From assembly GCA_964006375.1 (NCBI GenBank), contig OZ023262.1, positions 195,239,907 through 195,303,906 of the forward strand: DNA of 64,000 bases. The letters are read 5' to 3'. The position numbers and the translations under genes are program-made. Below are positions 27,166-39,445 of the stretch, piece after piece. The stretch's first letter is position 1; every line of letters begins with the position of its first letter. The notes beneath the pieces are model-generated. The model was not told the DNA's origin. It worked only from the letters and a program-made list of their open reading frames with translations, and searched no databases. The stretch comes from Tillus elongatus (Eukaryota; Arthropoda; Insecta; Coleoptera; Cleridae).

Positions 27166-28140
27166 ATTTGCTAAAATGTAATAATATAAGGCTGGTTAGA
27201 TTTAAACAAAAAAGAACATTTGTATCACCATTGACTTATAAGCCAGCCTGTGGTTGTAGAAATATTTTTTAAGATGTAGCTCAAAACACCCTATAATTAA
27301 CGTATACAATTGTTTCTCGTATCTTGTATAATAACAGTAATATTGAGCTTTGCCGTAGAAATGCGTCACCCTGTATATATGTAAACCGATAAAAATCGAA
27401 ACTAACGCCGGATATGCCTAGGGGGTCTAATTTTTCTACGAAAAACTTATAGAGAATTAAACCATAAACTCTATAATTAAAACTACTTCTAAAGCAGCAG
27501 AGAAAGGGTCTCTTTGAAATGGATTTTTTGGAAACATTTTAGTAAAATGAAGGGCAATGACAGTTGAAGCTGAAACTTAAGGACTTGTAAAACACATTTC
27601 TTGTAACATTTTCTCTACATAGCCCCTATTAGCTTCAGGTTATTTGCCTAGAAGTTGCCAATTTTGACGTTTCCATTCGCGACTTTCACGTTTTAAGAAC
27701 AAAAATTATCAACGTTTCAAAGTAATTTTTCTGGCATTTCTTGACCTCTTTCTCCAAAAAACATAGTCTTTGTCTGTAACATACATAGGATTATCCACAC
27801 AAAGTATTTCACTTTTGTGCGTTTATCTGGTCATCGGTGCCACCCCCAATTTTTTTTTCTCTTTAAATGCCCATAACTTTCTTTTTGCTTTCTCTCTATA
27901 CGTCTAAATTTTGGCACATAGTTTAATTTTTGTGTCATAACCCAGCGTCAAATTTGGCTGCCCTTACTTTGCTACTTCCTGAAATATGAAAAATTTCCGG
28001 AAGAAAACACAAAATTTTCCGGGAAAAACTGGGGGGATTTTCCTGGACAACGAACTTGTCCAATCTATTTGCAAAAAGAAGGTACCCACCGAATTTAATC
28101 TAAATCGGTCCATTGTTTTTTTTCATTATCGGTGTATATA
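27166..28140 (-). repeat. Repeats B and A, second copy
   Basis: The B-to-A order of the previous block recurs (CACCCTATAATTAACGTATA, then AGAGAAAGGGTCTCTTTG, ending CGGTCCATTGTTTTTT). This makes a loose tandem of composite units in this part of the intron. Confidence 0.75.
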
Positions 28141-28206
28141 CTTTTCCTTAGTCCTCTCATTTCAAAATAGCGGCCAATAAATAGTAAAGAAATATGTTAT
28201 CAAAAA

Positions 28207-28955
<749 letters not shown>

Positions 28956-29923
28956 AATCACAGATTAAACTTACATCAAATGGAACTGGATTTTTGGCTC
29001 TGGTAGCATTAATCAAAGACGTCGAATTAGTTCTCAGCACCCCATATAATTAATTATTAGATGTAAACATATTTGTATAGTTTCTTCCTTAAATTTAAAA
29101 GTTACCTTAAGTCCCATGAATTGAACTTCGACAGTTTTATATTCCCTGTGACCGTATAAAAACTACTATAAATACGACCTACTACAAATCTTAATGTTTT
29201 ATGTGACTGCACCAGATATATCACCGCAGTACATATAGAATACGAGCTTGTTAAATTTTTATTATTTAGACCACTGTTACCAGACTTGTTACTCTGCGCT
29301 TACACGAAAATGCTAAAGGTAAATAAATTTTGTTAAAGCCTAATCCCTCAATATCCCAAAATAAATCAGTCAGTCGACGTATTGTTCGAAAACGCCAAAC
29401 AATATTTATTTCCAAATTGAAACGTATAGGTATAGGGGGGAAATATAACATTTACGCAAGCGATAAATCTCAGAGCCCTGACATAAAATGTATGGGTTTA
29501 TTACAAAGGTTGTGGCTTTTCTAATATAGTGGGAAATTATCTCAATCTCGAACTAAATCTACGAGGATCAAAATCAAGTTATTCCCGGATAAAAGTTCAA
29601 CAAACAGCTGTTTCCTTATACATTGTCAAATGTATTTGTAGTGTTTTCGTAAAGTAATGAATAACCTCTTGAAAATTCTAGGGTCCATTTTTGAGAAAAA
29701 ACCTGGGCCCCTTCAAATTCTATTTTAGCTGATCATTTATATATAATACAGGTGATTTTTGTGAGCGGTATGACATCATCGATAAGTTTTGTCTAGATTA
29801 TTCGCGAATTTCGTAGAAGAAACTCTTTAACAAGAATATTGCGACATTTGAATGTAAAAAAAATCTTGAAATAAGCAGCCTCGGATTCTAGAACCAATAC
29901 CCGAGGTTAGTTTCAATTTTTAT
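28956..29923. other. Non-coding intronic stretch
   Basis: No gene recognised. The last ~100 bases (29815-29920) contain repeat-A-like fragments (TTCGTAGAAGAAACTC, AACCAATACCCGAGGTTAG). Confidence 0.45.
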
Positions 29924-30180
29924 TTGTGGAACAGTCAAATTAATTAAATTCAGTATCTCAATTATTGTGCATTTTTATAGAAAAAAAAACACAAAACGTC
30001 AATTTTAGATTAAACCATGACATTCTGCAACGCGATAACTTCACCCCTACATTACTACAACTATAACCCCCTCTTCACGTGACAGTTGCAACCCCCACTT
30101 TTTTAAATAGGAAGTAGGGGCTAGTGATACCTCATTTGAAACATTCACTATTCAAAAATGCTATGGTCTTAAAAAAAGCC

Positions 30181-30356
30181 TGGACGCAGCAAGTGCGTTA
30201 TGGTAGTGAATTTTCATAGAAATGATCTGGCACAAAATATTTTATTATAACTTTTTTTTCTTGTAACATAGAAATCTAAATTTTGGTGTATAGTTTACTT
30301 TTTATATCGTAAACCTACCTACCAAATTTGGTTGTCATAGATTTTTTATTTTTTAA
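30181..30356 (+). repeat. Repeat C end and repeat A fragment
   Basis: GCCTGGACGCAGCAAGTGCG marks the C end; A phrases (TCTAAATTTTGGTGTATAG) follow. It is inserted in the DD41D element just after ATGCTATGGTCTT. Confidence 0.75.
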
Positions 30357-31062
30357 GATAAAAATTTTTTTCAAATGAAAACTCAAAATTTTTCCGGAAA
30401 ACCTCGTCCGATTTTTTTGACTAACGAACTTGTCAAAGTCATTTACAAAAGGAAGGTATATGCCAAATTTTATCAAAATCGGCCTATTATTCTTTGAGAT
30501 AAAAATTTTTTTCGAATGAAAACTCAAAATTTTCCCGGAAAACCTCGTCCGATTTTCTTGACTAACAAACTTGTCAAAGCCATATACAAAAGAAAGGTAC
30601 ATGCCAAATTTTATTTAAATCGGCTTATTACTTTTTGAGATAAGAATTTTTTTCGAATGAAAACTCAAAATTTTCCCGGAAAACCTCGTCCAATTTTCCT
30701 GACTAACAAACTTATCCAAGCCATTTACAAAAGAAAGGTACATGCCAAATGTTATCAAAATCGGCTTATTATTCTTTGAGATAAAAATTTTTTTCGAATT
30801 AAAACTCAAAATTTATCCGGAAAACCTCGTCCGATTTTCTTGACTAACAAACTTGTCAAAGCCATTTACAAAAGAAAGGTACATGCCAAATATAATTACA
30901 ATCGGCTTATTACTTTTTGAGATAAGAATTTTTTTCGAATGAAAACTCAAAATTTTCCCGGAAAACCTCGTCCGATTTTCCTGACTAACGAACTTATCCA
31001 AGCCATTTACAAAAGAAAGGTACATGCCAAATTTTATCAAAATCGGCCCAGTATTTTTTTGT
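30357..31062 (-). repeat. Tandem array: five copies of a 141-bp repeat A subunit
   Basis: The phrase GAGAT(AAAAATTTTTTTC) recurs at about 30357, 30498, 30639, 30780 and 30921, an exact 141-bp period. Each unit holds TTTTCCCGGAAAACCTCGTC, CTGACTAACAAACTTGTC and AAAGGAAGGTA(C)ATGCCAAA. Because 141 is a multiple of 3, one minus-strand frame stays open over several units and shows a 47-residue period; this follows from the period and is not evidence of a gene. Confidence 0.93.
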
Positions 31063-31072
31063 TATCGGTGTG

Positions 31073-31440
<368 letters not shown>

Positions 31441-31524
31441 TGACAACTTTGCTACAACACGCTAAAAAAATTATAATTAATTCCGTTTCATTCTTGAAAA
31501 AACACACATTAATCTTAATGTAGA

Positions 31525-31745
31525 AGATGTTCAAAATGATTGCCTTGAACGTCTTGGCACCATCCTAAATAAAAATGTCTTCTAACGTTAACCAACATCT
31601 GAGGCGTGACCAACTTAATCGCAATCGCTATTCTTCTTCTAAAGTCAAGTAAATCGCGTGGTTTAGTTCTGTATACCATACTTTTCACATATCCCCATAA
31701 GACGAGGTCTAATAGCGTAGGATCGGGTGATCGTCCTGGCTATTC
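31525..31745 (-). pseudogene. DD41D transposase C-terminal remnant
   Basis: The minus strand reads SPDPTLLDLVLWGYVKSMVY, then KPRDLLDFRRRIAIAIKL and NHFEHLLH before a stop. SPDxTLLD holds the third catalytic Asp. The closest relative in the window is the copy at 45.56-46.32 kb (SPNLTLLDFFWRYVKNIV). Everything upstream is deleted. Confidence 0.8.
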
Positions 31746-32064
31746 TAACGAACCTCGCTTCCCTAGTCGTCATTCAGATTAATTTCTTTAGTTTTTACTG
31801 TTAATTTTCGGAATAAATTTTAAAACCATAGCATTTTTTAACAAAGAATGAAAAGATCTTTCAAATGACGTATCACAAGTCCCCACTTCTTATTTAAAAA
31901 ATTTGCGGATTGCAGGTGTCACCCTAAGGGGGGTAAATGTAGCGGTAAAGTTTTCACGTTGCAGGATGTCATTTTTTTAATCTAAATTTGACGTGTTTCG
32001 GGATTGTTTTATAAATATGCACAATAATTTAGGTACTCAGTTTATTTCGTTTGGCTGTTCCACA

Positions 32065-32673
<609 letters not shown>

Positions 32674-32759
<86 letters not shown>
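32674..32759. repeat. (TA)n microsatellite, 86 bp
   Basis: Right flank is the repeat A short arm; left flank (CAATTTGGGGCACACA) is foreign. Confidence 0.98.
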
Positions 32760-32762
<3 letters not shown>

Positions 32763-32892
32763 CATATAAAAATTGAAACTGACCCCGGGGATATGGGTTC
32801 TAGGGGTGTTTGCGCTCATTTGAAAAAAACATTCAACATTCAAAAGTCGAGATCTCCTCATTAGTGATTTTTTTTTAAGAAACTTCACAAAA
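32760..32892 (-). repeat. Repeat A short arm
   Basis: AACTGACCCCGGGGATATGG, AAAGTCGAGATCTCCTCATT, ending in a decayed terminal palindrome. Confidence 0.8.
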
Positions 32893-32926
32893 AATCACAG
32901 TAAGAACTGCAAACAAATAAAAGTGT

Positions 32927-32929
<3 letters not shown>

Positions 32930-32990
<61 letters not shown>
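32930..32990. repeat. (TA)n microsatellite, 61 bp
   Basis: Perfect TA run, flanks AAAAGTGTGTTT and TTAATTCAAATTTGG. Confidence 0.98.
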
Positions 32991-32994
<4 letters not shown>

Positions 32995-33111
32995 TCAAAT
33001 TTGGCGATCTCCTTAACAACGAATCGCTGAACTGGCACATGACCTTCTGTACAATGCGTGGCATTGGAAGGTTATACAAGTAAGTTACATTATGTATTAC
33101 TAAACTTATAA

Positions 33112-33160
33112 GAATTCGCTACTATAACGCACTTCACTTGCTGCGTCCAGACCTTTTCGA
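33112..33160 (-). repeat. Repeat C end
   Basis: The complement of GTCTGGACGCAGCAAGTG...GTGCGTTATAGTAGCGAATT is visible; a short CACTT duplication lies inside it. No partner end was found nearby. Confidence 0.65.
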
Positions 33161-33244
33161 ATGTTTATAACATTTTTATCTGAAGTGACTGTTATTTACA
33201 AGTACTTACCATTAATTTTCAGCAAAAGTATTATTTGATATTTC

Positions 33245-33700
33245 CATGTTAAGTACACTTTGAGAACCCAAATCACCACAACACATTAAAAAAAACTGAC
33301 GATCGTTTCACTAGCCAAGTTAGCCTCATCAGAGGATGAATAATTCTAAATATGTTATATCTATAGCTCTGCTTATATTCTTGCCCAGGTAGTCGGTCTA
33401 TAACGATAGAGGGTGATCCAAGAACACAAATATTAACATATTTCGTTTGGAGGAATGTTCATTTAAATCTAATTTCAATAGATCTTTTCGTTTGTCCGAC
33501 GTATTTAAGATCTCAGTCTTTACAACTTATTTCATACATTCCCGACAGTTTAGGGGTACTACCCTTGTCTTTTGGGTTCATCATCTGATGACGCTAACTT
33601 GATTAGTGAAATGATCGTTAAGTTTTTAAAATGTGTTGTAATTTTCGTTCTCCAAGTGTACTCATCAGTGCTTACAGGTTCTAATCTTTACGTAGTGAAT
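33245..33700 (-). mobile_element. Penelope-like element remnant: inverted terminal repeats and GIY-YIG piece
   Basis: Two opposed PLE terminal-repeat fragments (33245-33345 and 33570-33700) carry AAATCACCACAACACAT, GTGAAACGATCG and the hammerhead-like CTGATGA (33326-33332 complement; 33585-33591). Between them the minus strand reads GMYEISCKD, a stop, and then LKYVGQTKRSIEIRFK (about 33545-33440). This is the conserved G-(I/M)-Y...Y-(V/I)-G start of the GIY-YIG nuclease that PLEs carry at the C-terminus. The reverse transcriptase is absent. Confidence 0.72.
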
Positions 33701-34140
33701 TTCTATGTTGCCAAATGTTCGAATTCTCCTTAAAAATTTTTGTTCAATTATCTTTAGGTTAAAATTACTTTTTTGGCTTGTATTTGGTGTCGCGTTGGAG
33801 GAGACACAAGTACTTTTCGGACAATGAAACGTCGAATATGGCGGCCATAAAAAAAGTTGGTGATGATGGTTCTAGGAATCCGAAACATTGTAGTCAAAAT
33901 CTGGTCAAATAGGCGTTTTAAGTCGCCACAAATATGTGTTTTCAAGTTTTAAAAATATTGCAAAATAAAACAGTTACATCCAATATAATAAAATGATTGT
34001 TGTTACAAAATATCTCAAAAACCAATATAACTATAGTCGCTCCACAAGCGCCAGTAAACTACAAACATATTTTACAATAAATTTATTTCACGAATAAGAA
34101 ACCCCGAATAGTAAAAAAATACCTTAATTATTATCAATCT
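33701..34140. other. Non-coding stretch, old dispersed repeat
   Basis: GTCGAATATGGCGGCCATAA near 33830 matches the diverged block near 32330. No coding signal. Confidence 0.5.
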
Positions 34141-34259
34141 TTAAGTTTTTATTTTGTAACTCTTAGACAGGAACAAGACTGAGAATTGCCAGGGTAAGCT
34201 TAGTTCAGATTAAGATCCGGAAAATGAACTGGAAAAGCGGTGCTAGCCCTCAGTATAAA

Positions 34260-34500
34260 AGGAGAAACGAGACTTATAATGAAAAGAGATGCCTTTATTG
34301 CTTTTGTACACCAAAAAAAAAAAAAAGCATTTCATAATGTGACTTCTCAAGTCTTGTTCCCTATGATGAAGAACGCTGGTTAAGATTGGAGAGATTGGCG
34401 CATCATTATCAAACTACACAAAAGATATTAAGGGATATTAAAGTGAAACTAAAATAGGAAAACGTGTATGCCAAGGATGCTTACTATCCATCAATTGTTA
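34260..34500 (+). pseudogene. LINE reverse transcriptase remnant
   Basis: Plus-strand frames read KRDAFIAFVHQ, then KKAFHNVTSQVLFPMMKNAG, a stop, DWRDWRIIIKLHK and, after a frameshift, VCQGCLLS. These match the order of the reverse-transcriptase palm (FxDxEKAFDxVxHxxLxxxLKxxGIDxxDxRII...GVRQGCxLSP) of non-LTR 'endonuclease-reverse transcriptase' elements. The catalytic Asp of the FxD motif is replaced by Ala. A run of 14 A (34315-34328) lies inside. Confidence 0.68.
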
Positions 34501-34529
34501 TTGTCCTTGCTTGGTGAAACCGTTCCATA

Positions 34530-34630
34530 CTACATATAGACGTAGAGACCATTTCTCTGGCTCCGATTACATAGAGGAAAATAAACATTTGTGAAGCCAG
34601 AGAAATAGTATGTACGTCTATATTTAGTTT
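34530..34630. repeat. Imperfect hairpin, ~35-bp arms
   Basis: TATAGACGTAGAGACC..ATTTCTCTGGCT at the left matches inverted AGCCAGAGAAATAG..TACGTCTATA at the right, with ~30 bp between. Possibly a small MITE. Confidence 0.65.
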
Positions 34631-34694
34631 GCTGACTATCGACATTATCAGAAATCTATTTATATAAGATCCAATAAATATGCTAAAAGAAAAA

Positions 34695-34880
34695 GTCTGG
34701 ACGCCGCAAGTGCGTGATTGTAGCGAATTTTCATAAAAATATGTTTACTAGAAAATATGTCTTTTTAATGAAATAAAAAATAAGAAATTAAATTTGGTTA
34801 ATAGTATAACCTTTATAGTAAGAAACACGTACCATATTTCATCACAATAACTACATTGTTTGAAAAAGTAGAATAATCTT
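34695..34880 (+). repeat. Repeat C left part
   Basis: GTCTGGACGCCGCAAGTGCG, then the C interior (AGTATAACCTTTATAGTAAG, ACCATATTTCATCACAATAA). Truncated at a TA tract. Confidence 0.75.
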
Positions 34881-34890
34881 CGAAATATAT

Positions 34891-34893
<3 letters not shown>

Positions 34894-34966
<73 letters not shown>
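34894..34966. repeat. (TA)n microsatellite, 73 bp
   Basis: Perfect TA run between a repeat C fragment and GATTGTGATGAAG. Confidence 0.98.
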
Positions 34967-34968
<2 letters not shown>

Positions 34969-35542
34969 TTGTGATGAAGTATTATTTTCTATCGGTCTGT
35001 GGTACAAAACGCATAATTACTAAGTCGATAATTAATTAAATAGAAAATAATTAAATACAAACTATACAAATATTTGCTAAAATATTTTTCACCATGAAAT
35101 ATTTTAAGGCGATTTATATTTAATTAAACGTGTATTTCGTACTTATTATCTTATCCGATTGCGATAAGGTGATAAAATTCCAAGCATCGCGGAGTTTTTG
35201 GCCGGCTGTGAAATTCATATAAAAGGAGAAGCAACACGGGACAAAGGCAGTATTGGTAATTCAGCTAATAAGCCGAGAACAGTGAGTCGCCACCAGTCCG
35301 CACCGATTCCGTTTCCGTTTGCCGTCCGAGCGCACCTGGTTGGCCGATTTCTTTACACGAGAATATTGTTAGGTGAGAAATTATCCGTTCTAAGTAATTC
35401 ATATTTTGTAGAGAATTTTCATATTTTTAAATTATCACGTTTCTCAGTCCAAATCTCCGCAAGTGAATTATTACTGCTTTTCCTGACCTACCGCTGTCCC
35501 TATAGACAACTCCCGTATGTTAGATTGTCTTGTATTATTTTT

Positions 35543-35570
35543 GTGAGGATGCTGAGGATTAACAGCTCAC
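35543..35570. other. Hairpin 1 of constant-loop set
   Basis: Stem GTGAG/CTCAC, 18-nt loop GATGCTGAGGATTAACAG. Confidence 0.7.
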
Positions 35571-35607
35571 CTAAATAATCGAGATATATTCATCTTGGTT
35601 TGATCCC

Positions 35608-35637
35608 GATAGGGACGCTGAGGATTCACAGCCTATC
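35608..35637. other. Hairpin 2 of constant-loop set
   Basis: Stem GATAGG/CCTATC, 18-nt loop GACGCTGAGGATTCACAG. Confidence 0.7.
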
Positions 35638-35734
35638 TAGGTCACTCCAAGTGATACGTTCCTTTCCCATTAGCCCTGTACACTTCATCTGATTCCAAGC
35701 TTTCCGCCCCATACAATATAAGCTCTTGTGTTAT

Positions 35735-35770
35735 TTTAGTGAGGGCGCTGAGGATTCACAGCTCGCTAAA
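35735..35770. other. Hairpin 3 of constant-loop set
   Basis: Stem TTTAGTGAG/CTCGCTAAA (nine pairs, one G-T), 18-nt loop GGCGCTGAGGATTCACAG. Confidence 0.72.
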
Positions 35771-35800
35771 GTAATCAAGATGTTTGTGTCCCGGTTTGGC

Positions 35801-35837
35801 CCTAGCGGAGATTCTCAGGATTTACAGTCCGCATAGG
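35801..35837. other. Hairpin 4 of constant-loop set
   Basis: Stem CCTAGCGGA/TCCGC-A-TAGG (one bulged base), 18-nt loop GATTCTCAGGATTTACAG. Confidence 0.68.
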
Positions 35838-36540
35838 CCTCCCGCACTTTGACGGAGAGGCTACATATGTTACTTAGAACTGGTATATCGTTATGTGCCT
35901 CCCGTCTGTCGTATACGTGATTTAGTAGAACGCCGCTCGTACCGTATATCTCGCTGAGTCCGTACGCTTCATCCAACACTAGCCTTGGTCGCTTTAGAGA
36001 AAGCCAAGTTCTGATTGATGTTATTACCCGCATATTTTATTTGTACATAGTTTGTAAATATTGTTTTATATATATCTTTTGTAAATATTTTCTAATCTAA
36101 AATATAGGGTTGGGTAAATAAAAAATCTCAATTATTTGTATCTAACCCCTTATACTTGCAAAATCTGCTGCACCTTTCGATAAGCCAGAAGTGGTCGGTG
36201 TACGCCGAGTCAGCGATTAAAGCCCGCTCACTCGGGATCACTAAATCTAGCCTGCATTATCTAAAGGCTACCGAACCCTTCGCCACAGAGTTACCAAGGT
36301 ACTTTGATCGTTATCTCGGTCCGAGTTTAGTGAAGAGGTCGCAGACATCCTCAACAGGGAGTACACCCTTTAAAATCTGGCGCACGAGATCCTCAGATAG
36401 TAACCGTCAATCCGTGTCACCGAAAAACGGCCTGCAAACCAAGGCCTCGTCACAATATAGTTATTCACAAAAGGTTTTAAAAAGAACGGCTTAAGTAATG
36501 TTACACGAAAATAATATTTTCTACGAGAACAATATGTTTT

Positions 36541-36895
36541 CACGAAAATCCCAAAACATTTTTTAAATAACTTATTGAACATTAGATATTAATTACCTAC
36601 ATTTTACAAACATTCTTAAAGAATAATACCTACAAAACAGTACAAAAATTTCTGCGATAACTGACTAGATATTTCTTACAATAACATTTGCTAAAAAAAT
36701 ACATCGAATTTAAACTATATTTAATTAAAATAGTTTAATATAGTTTAAATTTAAGGTATTTTTTTCAGCAGAGTAAAAAGTATTTAGTCAGTTTTGTTCT
36801 GTAGGAATCTTTTTTTTTAATGTTGGTAATTAATATCTAAAGTTCAATAAGTTATTGTAAAAAAAATGTTTTCGAATTTTCGTAAAAAAAATAGT
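36541..36895. mobile_element. Hairpin MITE (~150-bp arms)
   Basis: The left arm (AATAACTTATTGAACATTAG, ATATTAATTACC) reappears inverted on the right (GGTAATTAATATCTAAAGTT, CAATAAGTTATT). The centre is ATAGTTTAATATAGTTT. The whole unit is one imperfect palindrome with no coding capacity. Confidence 0.75.
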
Positions 36896-37072
36896 GCTCC
36901 AAATTGAATCATAACTTCCACATGGCTGTGATAATTTATTTTCTTCAGAAACACATTCTCATGGAAGAATTTAGCGGCCGTGACTTGACCACAAAGAAAA
37001 TATTTGTATTTCTGTAACCATAAACTTTTGAAACGTTATATTACTCCAGTTTTATTAAACAAATGTAAATAT

Positions 37073-37755
37073 TAACCAAATCACACATTATTCATCCCCT
37101 GCCCCCTTAAGCCATCTTACACAAAAACAATTCGAAGCGTTCCTTTGCCGGATGTTAACTGGATACCAAATTTGAAGATGATGTCTCAATTCGTTCGGAA
37201 GTTATTGCGCATATTAACAGACAGAGGTATATTCCGACAGACGACTGTTTCTGAATCAAGTTTTCTATATGCTTTAAAACTTTTTACGCCGTTTTTGCTA
37301 AAAAAAAGGCGACATTTTTGTCAACAATATCCACCTACACACATTCAGCCCCTAATTTAATTTCAGCACACAATACCAGATATGTGATAAAATTAAAAGT
37401 TTTCTAATAAATAAACACTAAAACATGAAATTACTCGAGTTTTAACGAAAACATGTCAATTTTCACCAAATCACACCCCATTCAACCCCTACCCTTAAAG
37501 CGTTTTGACCCAAAAACAATCAGAACCGTTCGTTTGTCGAGTGCTACGTGTATACCAAATTTGAAGACGATATCTTAATTCGTTCTAAAGTGATCGTGGT
37601 CACAGACAGAGATAGAGACAGACAGACAAAAAAATGTTCGTTCCAAAACCATGTTTTATATGTTTTGATAATTTTTACGGCGTTTAAACGAAAAACATTT
37701 GTTGAAATTTTTATCGCTAAGGCGATACTTGCACACGCGGTGACGATGTGGATGT
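37073..37755. repeat. Two-copy ~390-bp direct repeat (insect RTE-like tail)
   Basis: ACCAAATCACAC, CAACCCCTACCC..TTAA, TACCAAATTTGAAGA(T/C)GAT and TTCGTTC(G/T)(G/A)AAGT recur about 390 bp apart (37073 and 37461). GTCACAGACAGA...ACAGACAGAC is typical of 3' tails of dispersed insect retroposons. No coding capacity. Confidence 0.65.
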
Positions 37756-38162
37756 AATATAATTTTCGTGTAACAGTATTTGTACCAATTTTTTTTCAAA
37801 AAGCTCTAGGTTTATACATAATCTGTGATTAAAATTGAAAAAAAAATCAAAATATAAAAAAAGTTTTTTTTAACTTTTCACAGAAATTTGAACCGTATAA
37901 GTAAAGAAAATATAATCAAAAAATATTCATATTTTTATGTCAGAAGCTGCCAGAAATAAAACGTTATCTAGTTTCTAACTTCAAAGTTTCATTTGACATT
38001 TGTGAAAAAAATTTAACAACTCTTTTTTAAACCAGAGCTAATTTAAATATTTTTTTAGAAAGTTATTAGAATTGAATAATAAACTGATACAAAAATTAAA
38101 AGTGATCTCTACACGAATCATGGTATGCGATTATATATGTAGACTCTGTCTGGAATTATAAT
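37756..38162. other. Non-coding intronic stretch
   Basis: Very AT-rich; no feature recognised. Confidence 0.45.
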
Positions 38163-39445
38163 AAAATACTATATAATGACAATACCGGACACTCCGGCTG
38201 ATTTCGTGTTTCAAGAATATCAGCGCACCTAGCGGATAGTACTGATGTTACGTCGTTCGAGAACGTGTAACACTAGCAATTGCTGGTGTTTAACTGTGTA
38301 TAATTAAGTTTGAGCTGTGTTTTTTACAATGAATGTTAGTGGTTGGGTGTGTGCAATCTATAATTGTTCGAATTATAACGTGCTAAATCTATCAAAGACA
38401 TTTCATAGGTTTCCAAAGGATGGCGAAACGTGAATATGATTTGAAGCGAACACAATTTCAGAATCACTTTTATGCCAATATGTACAGTTCTCAGAAGATA
38501 ATTTATTGTGTAATATTTACCATCATGTACCTATTTATAGATAAACTTCGTAAACTGGTCGTTGAAAGGCTTCAATCATAACTTGGCTTCCAGTGCATCA
38601 AAAAAAAAATAATAATAATAAAAAAAAATATATATGAAGGCAAAAAAAGTTTTGCATTAATCATAAATGGTTTAAGAAAACTGTTTTAATATATTCTTCT
38701 GTGTTCTTTTTTATTTCAGTATGGCATAAATTGTCACATTTTTTCACATTTAAAATTATTTTACTTGGTAAAGGCTTTTAATTATCTTCCTAAGACAATT
38801 TTTTTAAGACACAAGTAGAAATAGCAGATTCAGCCCTATAATAGATTTATTTACGGAAGTAAGAGTTAGTCTCACCTTTCATCTGCACAATTTCTTAATT
38901 AGGTACTAAGTATATCAGTTACAAATTTTAAAATATGAGATTAATAAGACAGTTTTCATGTAGAGATATAGCAAATTGAGTACTGTGCTACTATTTATAC
39001 CTAGAACAATTATTTATAGGTAAGTACAGATTGTAACTTAATATCCTCAGAAACAGCTTACAGTATGTTCCTATACTTACCCTTAAAATAGTAGTTTAAC
39101 GACGGTTCTGAGGTAGTACTTTAAATTATGATTAAATAAGATTATGGGTAAGAGAAATTTGCAGAAGTATTCATGCTGAATTTATTTAGATTTAAAGCTG
39201 ATTGTTGATACGAATTATATTTATAACTATATAATCAGAAAATTTTCACTGTTTTGTCATGTACAAGTTTTTATATTCATCTATAATAAACGAATTGTCT
39301 AAATTAAGAATACGCAGGTAAATATACAGTTCAAATTACCCGTTCAGTTGTCAGTACTTCACGCGAGGTGGAGCTAGTGTACTTGTCACAAATATCACCA
39401 ATGCTAAAGCATACGAGTGTCCCGCATTGTCATTATATAGTATTT
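38163..39445 (+). mobile_element. P-like element with 31-bp TIRs
   Basis: The first 31 bases (AAATACTATATAATGACAAT, then ACCGGACACTC) match the reverse complement of 39415-39445 with only two or three differences. The ~1.28-kb interior contains a THAP-like coding remnant near the left end, as in P-element transposases. TIRs of this length and an N-terminal THAP domain both fit the P superfamily. An 8-bp target duplication could not be shown; the flanks match only partially. Confidence 0.6.
38329..38433 (+). pseudogene. THAP zinc-finger domain remnant
   Basis: ATG 38329 opens MNVSGWVCAIYNCSNYNVLN, then LSKTFHRFPKDGE and a stop. The C-x4-C pair followed by FHRFPKD is the first half of the C2CH THAP DNA-binding fold, used by P-element transposases and host THAP proteins. 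The second C-x2-H pair is not in frame. Its position just inside a TIR supports a transposase origin rather than a host gene. Confidence 0.65.

Larger units (their letters stand above)
35160..36490. other. GC-richer non-coding island, possible retroelement LTR/UTR
   Basis: Composition is clearly less AT-rich than the flanks. TATAAAAGG (35219) with CAGTGAGTCGCCACC some 60 bp downstream could be a TATA box and start region, and AATAAAAAAT lies at 36115. That order suggests an LTR or a transcript leader, but no matching second LTR, integrase or gag is visible. Four structured hairpins lie at 35543-35832. Two open frames (35198-35578 and 36156-36494) have no recognisable domain. Origin unresolved. 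Confidence 0.45.

Noticed and set aside
30315..31040. Repetitive protein with a 47-residue period on the minus strand
   Set aside because: It follows automatically from a 141-bp tandem repeat with no stop in one frame; single-copy versions of the unit elsewhere have stops and no coding signature.
30357..31062. CRISPR-like regular spacing
   Set aside because: Units are contiguous 141-bp tandem repeats without short direct repeats and unique spacers, and the sequence is eukaryotic.
35198..35578. 126-codon frame in the GC-richer island
   Set aside because: No domain recognised and it overlaps hairpin 1; more likely chance openness from lower AT content.
35543..35837. Hammerhead ribozyme interpretation of the GCTGAGGATT loops
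   Set aside because: CTGAGGA is not the CTGATGA core and no GAAA/GTC elements follow; distinct from the PLE motifs.
36156..36494. 112-codon frame after the island (possible gag start)
   Set aside because: Ser/Arg-rich sequence without any gag, nucleocapsid or protease motif; no LTR pair to support it.
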